Shown: positions 51,887 to 60,906 of the stretch, one piece after another
Layout of the letters: each line of letters begins with the position of its first letter
Position numbering within the stretch: position 1 is the first letter of the stretch
Source of the DNA: Danxiaibacter sp048498555
Lineage (GTDB): Bacteria; Bacteroidota; Bacteroidia; Chitinophagales; Chitinophagaceae
Reading direction: 5' to 3'
Length of the DNA stretch: 64,000 bases
Assembly (NCBI GenBank): GCA_048498555.1
Contig: JBEHXT010000010.1
Location: forward strand, 124,001 to 188,000
Position numbers and translations under genes: made by a program
The notes under the pieces: generated by a model
The model's input: the letters and a program-made list of their open reading frames with translations, nothing else
Told to the model about the DNA's origin: nothing
The model's database searches: none

Positions 51887-53800
51887 ATGAAATATCTGAT
51901 TGTACTGCTAGGGATATTGATGTCAATGACAAGTATTGCCGCATATACTGAACGTAACCTGCTACAAACAGAAGCAAGTGAACAGCAACTGAAATCGTAC
52001 ATACTCCCAACAGAGCAATGGATCAAATACCCGGCATATAATAACCGCGATGGGTGGGACAAGCTAACGGGTAACTTTAAAAGCAGGATTATACAGGATG
52101 GCGAATCTTATCTGGCTTATGAGTGGAAGGTGGTTAAAGCTACAGACTATCTTGAGTACGAACGCAGTGGAAGCCGCGTTATAATGGAAACACCTTTTAA
52201 TGCCAACAATACCGCGCTCAGCCGGCTTGTATATGCTGAACTGGCGGAAGGAAAAGGACGCTTTATGGAACAGATCATCAACGGTGTGTGGCACTCCTGC
52301 GAAATGTCATCCTGGGTATTATCGGCACACCTCCCCGCGCAGAAAAGTAAACGATCTCTTCCCGATTACAATGAAGAGATCATTGATCTTGGTTCCGGGC
52401 AACTCGGATCGTTGTTGTCATGGACCTGGTATTTTTTGCATAATGAAATGGATAAGACAGATACTGTTATCGCATCAAAACTGCGCAAAAATATCAGTGA
52501 AAGAATATTGATCCCTTATATGGCACGCAGCGACTACTGGTGGCAGGCATTGAATTATACGCCAGGTATGTTGGTGAATAACTGGAACCCCTGGTGTAAT
52601 TCCAATGTATTGATCTGTTTTCTGCTGACGGAAGATGATGGAAACAAACGCACGGCGGCTGTTTACAAGACCATGAAAAGCGTAGACAAATTCATTAATT
52701 ATGTAAACGAAGATGGCGCCTGTGAAGAAGGCCCATCCTACTGGGGGCATGCTGCGGGTAAATTGTATGACTATTTGCAGATCTTATACAATGTTACAGG
52801 CGGCAAACTGAATGTATTCAGCAAACCCATGATAAAAAATATGGGAGAATATATTGCTAACAGCTATGTTGGAAATGGCTGGGTAGTAAATTTCGCGGAT
52901 GCTTCAGCAAAAGGCGGAGGTGACGTGGGGCTGATCTTCAGATATGGTGAAGCTGTTAACAGCAATACAATGCAACAATTCGCAGCGTACCTGCAAGAGC
53001 GCAATGCGCTTGAAACGGGTGTTGGAATTGACTTTTTCAGGACTATTGAAAACTGGAGCTGCGCTTCAAGGTTATCGAAAACGAGCCCCGCACTCCCTTC
53101 AGATAAATACACATGGTATCCACAAACTCAATTCTGTTATATGAAAGATGGCCAAGGCTTATTCCTTGCGGCAAAGGGGGGCTACAACAACGAGAGCCAT
53201 AACCACAATGATGTAGGCACTTTTTCATTGTACCTGAATTCAACGCCGATGTTCGTTGATGCTGGCGTGGGAACATACACGCGCCAAACCTTCAGCAGCG
53301 AGCGCTATACCATCTGGACGATGCAAAGCAATTACCACAATCTGCCCATGATCAATGGAAAGCCGGAACAATACGGAGCTAAATATCGCGCTAAAGACGT
53401 TCAATTTGATAACCGGCTCATGCATCTCTCAATGGACATTAGCGGTGCATATACGGAAGATGCTGCGGTAAAAAGCTGGAAACGAACCTACGATCTTTCG
53501 AACAGTACACTCACCATAGAAGATGCATTTACACTAACAGAAGCCAAACAAGCAAACCAGGAAAACTTTCTTACATGGGCAAAACCCGACATCACAAAAC
53601 CAGGAACTGTAATACTGGAAAAAGAAGGGCAAAAACTGCAACTGACATACGATCCCGCACAGTTTATTCCTTCTATTGAGGATATTCCCCAAACTGACCA
53701 ACGCCTCTCCAACGTTTGGGGCGAACATCTCTACAGGCTTACACTAACGGCCAGGAAAATGCAGGTAAAGGGAAAGTACAAGTTTGTGATAAAGCCGTAG
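51887..53800 (+). CDS. Heparinase II/III-family polysaccharide lyase-like enzyme
   Basis: 637 residues from ATG 51887 (MKYLIVLLGILMSM, signal peptide); ATG 51860 is also in frame. The N-terminal two thirds are (alpha/alpha) toroid-like (GNFKSRIIQDGESYLAYEWK, then EEIIDLGSGQLGSLLSWTWY, WNPWCNSNVLICFLL, EDGACEEGPSYWGHAAG). The C-terminal part has the SHNHNDVGTFSLYLN block with the catalytic His/Asn set and a beta-sandwich. Such enzymes cut acidic polysaccharides by beta-elimination or act on alginate/heparin-like chains. The substrate is open. No glycan-uptake genes are adjacent. Confidence 0.82.
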   Translation: MKYLIVLLGILMSMTSIAAYTERNLLQTEASEQQLKSYILPTEQWIKYPAYNNRDGWDKLTGNFKSRIIQDGESYLAYEWKVVKATDYLEYERSGSRVIMETPFNANNTALSRLVYAELAEGKGRFMEQIINGVWHSCEMSSWVLSAHLPAQKSKRSLPDYNEEIIDLGSGQLGSLLSWTWYFLHNEMDKTDTVIASKLRKNISERILIPYMARSDYWWQALNYTPGMLVNNWNPWCNSNVLICFLLTEDDGNKRTAAVYKTMKSVDKFINYVNEDGACEEGPSYWGHAAGKLYDYLQILYNVTGGKLNVFSKPMIKNMGEYIANSYVGNGWVVNFADASAKGGGDVGLIFRYGEAVNSNTMQQFAAYLQERNALETGVGIDFFRTIENWSCASRLSKTSPALPSDKYTWYPQTQFCYMKDGQGLFLAAKGGYNNESHNHNDVGTFSLYLNSTPMFVDAGVGTYTRQTFSSERYTIWTMQSNYHNLPMINGKPEQYGAKYRAKDVQFDNRLMHLSMDISGAYTEDAAVKSWKRTYDLSNSTLTIEDAFTLTEAKQANQENFLTWAKPDITKPGTVILEKEGQKLQLTYDPAQFIPSIEDIPQTDQRLSNVWGEHLYRLTLTARKMQVKGKYKFVIKP

Positions 53801-53844
53801 ACATATAAGAATCCCGCACTTTAATTGATGCAACCAGCAAAAAG

Positions 53845-53893
53845 AAAGAGTGGCAAAATGAAGATCATCTTACCACTCTTTTTATTTCTTTTA
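53845..53893 (+). terminator. Terminator between heparinase and lgt genes
   Basis: Stem AAAGAGTGG (53845-53853) with CCACTCTTT (53873-53881), a looped inner part and a T-rich tail on both sides, so it can serve the convergent genes on both strands. Confidence 0.75.
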
Positions 53894-53914
53894 TGTCTTA
53901 CAGTTATATAGTTC

Positions 53915-55195
53915 TTACGCTTTTGCTGTCTTCTTAAACTTCGGGGCGAAATAATACAGCGCCACACCAGCAATAACAAGTAACGTAGAAATGATTTCCG
54001 CCTGCGTTGGATGGAAACCAAAGATGCTATAACGTGAGTTTACGCGGATCTTTTCTATAAAGAACCTTTCAACACCATTCATGATAAGGTAAATAGCAAA
54101 CAGCCTTCCAGGAATGCTGATCCTTTTCCTGATCGCCCATAAAGCCCAAAACAATAAAAGGCAGACGATGATTTCGTAAAGTGGTGTTGGAAATACAGGC
54201 AAAGGAAGATGATTACAATATTCACCCCACGTGCAACCGGGAATGGGAATTCCTTCACTGTTCACATTATGAGGGTATGTATACGCAACAAACCAATCAG
54301 GCAAAATAGACGCTTTAAAAGTAGCGTGATGCAAGTTTTCCACTGGTCCATATTGTGAATAGAAGTTGGCATTTGTAGCAGCTATTTGTTTCACTTGCTC
54401 AACACTTGTTGCAGGCAATATTGCACCATTGGCATCGCTTATATAAGCGCTGTTGACAATTCCCCAATCGCCATCTCCTGCAACCTGGCAACCAACTCGC
54501 CCCAATCCGTATGAAACCATTAACGAAGGCGCAGCGGCATCACATACATTGATAAATGAGATTTTATGTTTTCTAAAATACCAGTATAAAGCAAGTGTAG
54601 CACAGATTAAACCACCATAAAAAGTAAGGCCGCTTGGCGAAAGCAAATTACCAACGGGGTCTTGCACAAACCTATCCCAGTTCTCAAAATTGTCAAACAA
54701 CTTGGCGCCGAAAAAGCCTGCCGCTGCCGCAATAATCACCACATCTCCCACCCTATCGCTTGGCCAAATTCTCACAGTTCTTGTTTCTGGCTGTTTAAGC
54801 TTAACCTTGTTCTTTTCATACCATTTCAGGCCCATAAAAAAAAGTCCGCACAAAATTCCTGCGGGCCAACTTCCTTGTTTGGAAAAGATAAAAACCTGCG
54901 GATTATTTAGTGCGTTCTCCACTAAAAACACGCCCAATATTTTAAAGCCCAATGTAAATCCGAGAAAGAAGTTAAGCGCCAGCTCCTGCGTGCTTGCTGG
55001 TTTGCCGATTGTTAGCTGTGTTTCCTCATAAGTAAATATCCCCTGCGCCTGTTTTCTGCGAAGCTCCTTGATTAGGAAATAAGCAGCCGCTAGAAATGCC
55101 ATGGCGACAAAGAAGCCAAAGGAGTTCACAATCTTTAATGGCGGGATGCTAACTCCAAACAATTCTTTAAACAGGTAATATAAATTGGGATACAT
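53915..55195 (-). CDS. lgt: Prolipoprotein diacylglyceryl transferase
   Basis: 426 residues, longer than the enterobacterial enzyme owing to a longer N-terminal region and an insert of about 60 residues (ISDANGAILPATSVEQVKQI) typical of Bacteroidota. Seven helices. Key blocks are SGLTFYGGLICATLALYWYF and SLMVSYGLGRVGCQVAGDGD (lipid/Arg region), with RFFIEKIRVNSRY near the end. It adds the diacylglyceryl group to the lipobox Cys of prolipoproteins at the inner membrane. The several lipoproteins in this window would be its clients. Confidence 0.95.
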   Translation of the reverse strand: MYPNLYYLFKELFGVSIPPLKIVNSFGFFVAMAFLAAAYFLIKELRRKQAQGIFTYEETQLTIGKPASTQELALNFFLGFTLGFKILGVFLVENALNNPQVFIFSKQGSWPAGILCGLFFMGLKWYEKNKVKLKQPETRTVRIWPSDRVGDVVIIAAAAGFFGAKLFDNFENWDRFVQDPVGNLLSPSGLTFYGGLICATLALYWYFRKHKISFINVCDAAAPSLMVSYGLGRVGCQVAGDGDWGIVNSAYISDANGAILPATSVEQVKQIAATNANFYSQYGPVENLHHATFKASILPDWFVAYTYPHNVNSEGIPIPGCTWGEYCNHLPLPVFPTPLYEIIVCLLLFWALWAIRKRISIPGRLFAIYLIMNGVERFFIEKIRVNSRYSIFGFHPTQAEIISTLLVIAGVALYYFAPKFKKTAKA

Positions 55196-55243
55196 GTATG
55201 CTGTTGATGTTGAGTTTGCAATGATAGGGAAAAATAGCGGGAC

Positions 55244-55385
55244 TTATAAGTTATAAGTGGTACGTTATACGTTGTACGTAAATCAATTCGAAACAATTCA
55301 AAGTATATTCATTTGTATTTATCACATGAAGCATGAAGCCATCCTTCGCGACGATAAACGTAAAACGTACCACTTATAACGTAAA
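55244..55385. repeat. Heptamer inverted repeat (TTATAAG / ACGTAAA family)
   Basis: Left arm: five seven-base units from 55244 (TTATAAG twice, then TGGTACG-like). The right arm (55351-55385) has five complementary units. GTTATAAGTGGTACGT (55250-55265) and ACGTACCACTTATAAC (55365-55380) are perfect reverse complements. It fills the gap upstream of lgt. Confidence 0.7.
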
Positions 55386-55403
55386 ACCCTTAACCTATTG
55401 CAC

Positions 55404-55436
55404 AAAAAAAGACACCCCCCCAGGAATGAGGAGGTG
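55404..55436 (-). terminator. Terminator of the bacilliredoxin gene
   Basis: Stem CACCTCC/GGGGGTG (minus strand; one G-T pair) followed by TCTTTTTTT on the minus strand. It lies about 55 bases after the stop. Confidence 0.65.
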
Positions 55437-55490
55437 GTATTTACTAACCCATCCATTGAACAAAGCTGCTCGCATGGATATCTTTAGCTG

Positions 55491-55904
55491 CTAACAATAT
55501 TCTTCGAAAGCAGCGATTAAATTTTTTGCTATTACCTGGGCAGGGCGGCCTTCAATCTGATGGCGCTCTACCATATGTACCAGGTTGCCGTCTTTAAACA
55601 ACGCGATAGCTGGTGAAGACGGTGGGTAAGGTAATAAATGTTCTCTAACTTTATTAACTGCGGCAATATCAAAACCCGCAAATACTGTTGTTAATTTATC
55701 AGGACGCTTTGCACTGTTATGAACTGCCATCACCACACCTGGCCTTGCAGCACCTGCAGCACATCCACATACCGAATTGATCATAACTAAAGTAGTTCCT
55801 TCCTTTCCAAGTGTTTCATCAACCTCAGTAGCGGTAAGTAACTCATCAAAGCCATTATCTGTTAATTCAGCCTTCATTGGCATCACTATTTCTGCTGGAT
55901 ACAT
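55491..55904 (-). CDS. BrxA/BrxB-type bacilliredoxin
   Basis: 137 residues. SVCGCAAGAARPG carries the CGC active site (Cys46-Gly47-Cys48) characteristic of the bacilliredoxin family, set in a thioredoxin-like fold (TTLVMINSVCGC strand, DKLTTVFAGFDIAAV, ALFKDGNLVHMVERHQIEG). These enzymes remove bacillithiol from oxidised proteins. A GGAGGA lies eight bases before the ATG, and a -7 element is further up. No bacillithiol-synthesis genes are in the window. Confidence 0.92.
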   Translation of the reverse strand: MYPAEIVMPMKAELTDNGFDELLTATEVDETLGKEGTTLVMINSVCGCAAGAARPGVVMAVHNSAKRPDKLTTVFAGFDIAAVNKVREHLLPYPPSSPAIALFKDGNLVHMVERHQIEGRPAQVIAKNLIAAFEEYC

Positions 55905-55936
55905 TTCTTCTGTCCTCCGTTTTTCTGTTTAGAATA

Positions 55937-55944
55937 CAAAAATA
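55937..55944 (-). promoter_or_regulatory. -7 promoter element (TATTTTTG) for bacilliredoxin
   Basis: TATTTTTG on the minus strand fits TAnnTTTG. The predicted start near 55933 leaves a leader of about 29 bases containing the GGAGGA site. Confidence 0.45.
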
Positions 55945-56141
55945 GGAGAAAACTTTTAATGCTTAACAGGATAAAATAAAGACTTTTTGTCATAAAATAA
56001 TGACAAATATGGACACTTTGTCACTTAACACAAAATAAACTGACGAAAATACCCCTTTAGGGCCTGATTTAGCCAATGGTACACATTTTGAAAATCTATT
56101 TACATCGATCAAAAATTGAAAAAACGTAAAAACAAATAACT

Positions 56142-56564
56142 ATGACACTGGTAAAACGTAACTACAGAACTTTCGACAACTTGTTTGAAGAATTATTTAA
56201 CAACGTTCCCGCAGCATGGGGTAAAGAAGCAGGTTTAAATGTTCCTCCGGTAAATATTCATGAAAATGAAGAAGCATACCATTTGGAATTATCGGCTCCG
56301 GGCCTTGCAAAAGAAGATTTTAAGATTAACCTTGAAAAAGGTTTATTGACTATCAGTTTTGAAAAGAAAAATGAAGCCGAAAACAAAGAATACAAAACAC
56401 ATCGCCGTGAATTTTCTGTAACAAGCTTTAAGCGCAGCTTTACAGTTGATGACAAAGTAAACGCAGAAGGTATTCAGGCAAAATACGATAATGGTGTGCT
56501 TAAACTTTTCTTACCCAAGAAAGAAGAAGTAAAGGCATTACCTAAAGAAATAACTATACAATAA
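56142..56564 (+). CDS. Hsp20/alpha-crystallin small heat-shock protein
   Basis: 140 residues, the usual class length. N-terminal NLFEELFNNVPAAWG, then the alpha-crystallin domain (about 35-130): VNIHENEEAYHLELSAPGLA, DFKINLEKGLLTISFEKK, GEFSV-like loop and GIQAKYDNGVLKLFLPKK with the conserved Gly-Val-Leu. It binds unfolding proteins as oligomers in the cytoplasm. A strong terminator follows. Confidence 0.95.
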   Translation: MTLVKRNYRTFDNLFEELFNNVPAAWGKEAGLNVPPVNIHENEEAYHLELSAPGLAKEDFKINLEKGLLTISFEKKNEAENKEYKTHRREFSVTSFKRSFTVDDKVNAEGIQAKYDNGVLKLFLPKKEEVKALPKEITIQ

Positions 56565-56595
56565 TTTTCATAAGCAGTTGGTTTTGGTTTAGAGT

Positions 56596-56624
56596 GTCCC
56601 GCATATCAATGCGGGACTTTTTTT
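56596..56624 (+). terminator. Rho-independent terminator after hsp20
   Basis: Stem GTCCCGCAT/ATGCGGGAC (nine bases, loop ATCA) followed by TTTTTTT. Confidence 0.9.
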
Positions 56625-56681
56625 ATAGTAATTACCGTCGAGACAATTTAATTTGTATCATGCACTCAAAACACGATCGTT

Positions 56682-57566
56682 ATGCGTTATTCGATCAATA
56701 AAAAGCTGTTGAATTTTCTTTTCACCAGCATCATCACATTTATTTTTTGCAATGCATCAACTGCTCAAACGACAACATATTCGTCTTTATTGTGGGAAGT
56801 AAGCGGCAATGGTTTGCAACAACCCTCCTATCTGTATGGCACATTCCATCTTGTATGCCCTGAAGACCTTGTTATCTCACCTGTAATCTCCGGCAAAATA
56901 CAGTCATCGAAAAAGCTATTTCTTGAAATGGATATGGATGACCCATCCGTTATGATTAAAGTGCAGCAGGGTATGATGCTGACCGACTCTTCATGGAAAG
57001 ACCTTCTTTCTGAAAAAGAATATAACGCACTGGCTGATAGTTTTCAGAAGATCACACAAATGCCGATTGCCATGATGACGCGCATAAAGCCGTTTGCGTT
57101 AGTCTCCATTATTACAATGGGAATTATGAAATGCCCGATGGCGAGTTGGGACCTGGCGCTTGCACAAAAAGCCAAAGACAACAACATTGAAATTAAAGGA
57201 CTGGAATCACCAGAACGAGAGCTTGAAGCCATCAACACAATTAGCCTGAAGGATCAAACCGATATGCTAAAAGACATGCTGCTGAATGCAGACTCCTGCA
57301 AAAAGGCGATGGACAAAATGATGGACATGTATAAACGGAGAGACTTAAAAGGACTTACCGAAGAAATCAAAAACGACAAAAGCTATGATTTACTGGAGGA
57401 TGAACTGCTGGACAAACGCAATTCAGAATGGACACCTGCTATTGAAAAACAAATAAAAGCAGAACCCACATTCTTCGCATTTGGAGCAGCGCATTTAGTA
57501 GGCGACAGAGGCATAATAAGTTTGCTGCGAAAAAATGGATATGTTGTTAAACCGGTGAAGTATTAA
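56682..57566 (+). CDS. TraB/GumN-family protein
   Basis: 294 residues with a signal peptide (about 1-28, ending ASTAQ). The family blocks are present: LYGTFHLVCPEDL (GTxH), LFLEMDMDDPS with the conserved Glu, KGLESPERELEAI, and the C-terminal FGAAHLVGDRGIISLLRKNG. TraB/GumN proteins have a Tiki-like fold and may be metal-dependent peptidases; in plasmids and exopolysaccharide clusters their roles are not settled. Probably periplasmic here. Confidence 0.88.
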   Translation: MRYSINKKLLNFLFTSIITFIFCNASTAQTTTYSSLLWEVSGNGLQQPSYLYGTFHLVCPEDLVISPVISGKIQSSKKLFLEMDMDDPSVMIKVQQGMMLTDSSWKDLLSEKEYNALADSFQKITQMPIAMMTRIKPFALVSIITMGIMKCPMASWDLALAQKAKDNNIEIKGLESPERELEAINTISLKDQTDMLKDMLLNADSCKKAMDKMMDMYKRRDLKGLTEEIKNDKSYDLLEDELLDKRNSEWTPAIEKQIKAEPTFFAFGAAHLVGDRGIISLLRKNGYVVKPVKY

Positions 57567-57746
57567 GGCAGAACGCTGAAAACCAGCTTCACGCAAGATG
57601 TTTTTTTTGTTTAACGCGGCGATCGCAAAGAAACAGCACTGCGACGGCCTTACACTTTCTCTACAAGCTCGATTGCTTTGGCCAAAATATCATTCGTAGT
57701 TTCAAAAAAACGTCGTAGTCCGTTGTGCCGTATGTGCCTCCGTGGT

Positions 57747-58871
57747 TCAAATCATTTTGCGCGAAATATCTTTTGCTATCTTTTTTGCATCTGATGCTAT
57801 TTCGTGAATTTGACCTGTTGGTCCAACCCAAAAGCCACAGAAATACAGTCCATCCTTTCCAAAATATTTCTGATAGCTCGCAGGTAATCTTAAATCTTCA
57901 AAACGGCTTTCGTCAACTTCCAGAATTTCTCCATAATCGCGGTAATAACCGATAGCGGCAATGATGGCATCAAATGGTTTAGATGCGCCATCAGAAAAAT
58001 AAACTGCACTCCCATCAATGCTGACAATATCGCCGTAAATTTTTATATGCCCTTCACGAATGTGTTTTATCGTACCAATATCCAATACCGGTGTAGTGCC
58101 ATTCTTTTGAATTTGCTCGAAGGGGCCATACTGCATCTTCGTCAATCCCAGCTTACTAATATCACCAACCAACAATCGCCTTAATGGAGCAGTAAGTATG
58201 TCTGCTACTTTAGGCGGAAACAGATTCATCACCTGGCTTATTTCAAGAATAGGAATACCCAAAATATCGCGTGAGACAATATTTACCGGCGAACGCACAG
58301 CCATTGAAGGTTTTGCTCCTTGTTCATATAAATCAATAGCGATTTCGCAAGCAGAATTACCGAAGCCAACCACCAACACTTCCTGCCCTTTAAATTCAGC
58401 ACCGCTACAATATTCATAGCTATGCAAAATCTTTCCCGGAAAAGTATTCATACCAGTGAAGCCTGGCGCTTTTGGGCAGCCAAATGCACCAGTCGCCATA
58501 ACGACATACCTGGAGGCAAAAGTTTCACTATCAGTTTCCGTTATCCACCAACCGCCTTCTCTTCTTATACGTCGTGCTGTTGTATTCAATAGCGGATCGA
58601 GATTAAAATAGCTGCAATATTCTTCCAGGTATTCTATAACATCCAGCCTGCCAGGATACCGGGGAACACGCTTATCAAACTTTTTATAGGGCAGATTTGA
58701 AACTCTTTTATTTGTATGCAGATGAAGACGGAGATAATGGTTGCGCCACGGAGAAGCAATTTGCGATTCTTTCTCAATAAGAAAATAGTCGACACCCTTC
58801 CTTTGTAAGCATGCCGCTGAAGCAAGACCGGAAATACTTGCTCCGACAATAAGTGTTGTCGCCTGTTTCAT
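57747..58871 (-). CDS. Flavin-containing monooxygenase-like FAD/NADP oxidoreductase
   Basis: 374 residues. The first Rossmann site is TLIVGASISGLASAACLQRK, with GxSxxG instead of GxGxxG. The FMO fingerprint region is seen as FPGKILHSYEY (FxGxxxHxxxY). The second dinucleotide site is VLVVGFGNSACEIAIDL. VATGAFGCPKAPG carries the ATG motif and KPFDAIIAAIGY the late one. Related enzymes (YUCCA-like, siderophore or thioether monooxygenases) hydroxylate small nucleophiles using NADPH. The substrate is unknown. Confidence 0.87.
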   Translation of the reverse strand: MKQATTLIVGASISGLASAACLQRKGVDYFLIEKESQIASPWRNHYLRLHLHTNKRVSNLPYKKFDKRVPRYPGRLDVIEYLEEYCSYFNLDPLLNTTARRIRREGGWWITETDSETFASRYVVMATGAFGCPKAPGFTGMNTFPGKILHSYEYCSGAEFKGQEVLVVGFGNSACEIAIDLYEQGAKPSMAVRSPVNIVSRDILGIPILEISQVMNLFPPKVADILTAPLRRLLVGDISKLGLTKMQYGPFEQIQKNGTTPVLDIGTIKHIREGHIKIYGDIVSIDGSAVYFSDGASKPFDAIIAAIGYYRDYGEILEVDESRFEDLRLPASYQKYFGKDGLYFCGFWVGPTGQIHEIASDAKKIAKDISRKMI

Positions 58872-59179
58872 TACAACTGAACTTATTAAAATTGAGGGCT
58901 ACGTTCAGCCCACTGTCAGAACTAAATTTAAAACTAAAAGTTCATTGTTTATTTAAGCGGCTAACCAGGATGCTGAAATGTATATTTCAACTTAGGCAGC
59001 ATCGGGTATTTAGTAAAATTACTTTTTCAGGAAAGCAGTTATACGGCTATTAAATCAGATGGCACAGAAAAACCATGTACCAATAGCGATGCAGGATCAT
59101 CAACACGACCCGCAATTTCGTAATGTATAATAGATTATCTGAATTTATTGATGTTGGCAGACCTTCTACAAACTTATTT
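58872..59179. repeat. Spacer with reversed spacer-family words and a dyad
   Basis: AATTTAAAACTAAAAGTTCATT (58925-58946) is the reverse complement, with one change, of 25942-25963. Upstream of it on the minus strand side lies a GGGCTGAACG-like word (58898-58907). GATGCTG (58969-58975) and CAGCATC (58997-59003) form a perfect dyad with a nested GAAAT/ATTTC. No gene is seen. Confidence 0.5.
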
Positions 59180-59668
59180 CTACCTGATTATTTTAAACTG
59201 GTCATTCAATACAGCTTTAGCGTGGCTGTCTAACAATGAGTTTACGCCTAACACTATATTTGACAAAATTTTCTCGTGTCTAATCATCATAACGAACCAG
59301 TTCAAAACTCCAACACAAAAGAAAAGAACGGCAACCCAGATCTGTTGTGAAAAAAAACCACCGATAATGGCTGACAGGCAGATAAACCCAATCATGCGAT
59401 ACATATAAAATTTATAAATCAGCCTGGATCCATTGTTATCGTCGCTTATCGTAAACAAACCGTTGTCGATTGTTCCAATAATATCGCCCCGCCAGCGTAT
59501 CCTGAAAAAGTTCACATCAAAGCTGACCTGATTTCCCTGGATAAAAATATCATCAGCTGTCTTACCATTTATGAAGCCCTGGATATAATTGGTTACCATA
59601 CCAAGTTCCGAAGCGGCAACATGCCTTTTAAGCGGCATCGAAAATTCTTTAGAAAAAGGGAAGAGCAT
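59180..59668 (-). CDS. Small membrane protein, paralogue of the neighbour at 59823
   Basis: 162 residues with two membrane helices (about 92-108 and 112-128). The N-terminal half aligns with the first 165 residues of the upstream gene: GFINGKTADDIFIQGNQVSF against EFINQQTGDDILIDGNTVSY, then VNFFRIRWR identical in both. No known domain. A tandem duplication of an uncharacterised membrane protein followed by loss of the C-terminal half is the simplest reading. Confidence 0.6.
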   Translation of the reverse strand: MLFPFSKEFSMPLKRHVAASELGMVTNYIQGFINGKTADDIFIQGNQVSFDVNFFRIRWRGDIIGTIDNGLFTISDDNNGSRLIYKFYMYRMIGFICLSAIIGGFFSQQIWVAVLFFCVGVLNWFVMMIRHEKILSNIVLGVNSLLDSHAKAVLNDQFKIIR

Positions 59669-59822
59669 ATTTGATCTTTTACAAAGTGGAGCAAAAATGT
59701 TTTCATAATTATATCAAGGCCATCGCCTTTTGTTACCTGTCGCACTTCTCGCAAAAAAGAATGCACATAATTGAGCATCATCCAGTTCAATTATTCAGTT
59801 TCCATAGCGATTTTTAATCAGC

Positions 59823-60839
59823 CTATTGAATTTTAGCAGGCATATGCCTGTACTTAAAAGGATATAATGCTACAAGCCCCAATCCATAAAAAGCAACCCA
59901 GGCTCCTGAAAAACCACGGATACTGCTTGCCTGCTGGAGTTTCAAATCGCTCGGCACAGGAGCTCCGTTTTGAAATGCCTGCATTCCATTTTGCGGCATA
60001 ATGAAATACAATGTGCTAAACTGAAAGTAAATAAAGCCAGCTACTGCAATTACGATAAGTATTACTGGCACTCCCTTGGCTAAAATCTTCACAACTTTCA
60101 GGGGACTATTAAGCACCAGCTTATCCTTAAAAACAGGCATTTTTTTAAGTTCAACTATTGCAAGAAGGTAGATGCCAATTATGCCCAAATGAAGGCCCCA
60201 AACTATTGGAAATTTTTCTGAGACATCATTATGAAAAACCGACAACACATGAACGGCCAAACTCGCCAGCCAACCTATTAATGCACCGTAAAAAAGCACT
60301 ATACTCATATTAGAAGAAACAGAAGTCATTGGCGCTTCAGGTTCAGGTTGCAAAATTTCAACCTCCTTTCTTTCAGGAACAATTTGGTTTTGTAAATCTG
60401 GCAGGAGATCAATATTCGATGCGATTTCATTAAGCATCTGCCTATGCCTGGCTGCTGTAGCTGTAACAACTATTCCTCCGAAAACGAACAGAAAAAAAAG
60501 GCTTATGAAAAATGTATGCATAAAGAAACCGGCCAAAACGGAAAATGCGCCAAGCATTCCCCAAAAGCGATACATTAAAAATCTGTATTTCAACACAGAA
60601 ATGTTGCCATCGTTAACAAGCGTAAATACGCCTTTATCAACAGCGATCATTGCGTTGTGACGCCATCTTATCCTGAAAAAATTTACGCTATAACTAACGG
60701 TATTTCCATCAATGAGAATATCGTCGCCGGTTTGCTGGTTTATAAATTCTTTAATAAAATCCATCGCCGGCGCTATAGCCGGGCCAGACACGCTCTTTCT
60801 TAAGGCCCGGGTGTATTGTATATTAAATGGGACGGGCAT
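59823..60839 (-). CDS. Multi-helix membrane protein of unknown function
   Basis: 338 residues. The N-terminal soluble beta-rich part (about 25-85) holds the VNFFRIRWR block shared with the gene at 59180. Membrane helices follow at about 85-130, 175-195, 205-225, 248-268 and 305-325, with a charged loop EREEVEILQPEPEAP-like in between. The N-terminal part could be a small PH-like domain binding the membrane or a ligand. No family is recognised. The two genes probably share a transcript. Confidence 0.6.
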   Translation of the reverse strand: MPVPFNIQYTRALRKSVSGPAIAPAMDFIKEFINQQTGDDILIDGNTVSYSVNFFRIRWRHNAMIAVDKGVFTLVNDGNISVLKYRFLMYRFWGMLGAFSVLAGFFMHTFFISLFFLFVFGGIVVTATAARHRQMLNEIASNIDLLPDLQNQIVPERKEVEILQPEPEAPMTSVSSNMSIVLFYGALIGWLASLAVHVLSVFHNDVSEKFPIVWGLHLGIIGIYLLAIVELKKMPVFKDKLVLNSPLKVVKILAKGVPVILIVIAVAGFIYFQFSTLYFIMPQNGMQAFQNGAPVPSDLKLQQASSIRGFSGAWVAFYGLGLVALYPFKYRHMPAKIQ

Positions 60840-60906
60840 ATACTATTTTTTTAACTGGCTCGCAAACCTTCGCAAGCCTTATGTATATCCCTAAAAGACT
60901 GTTTTG

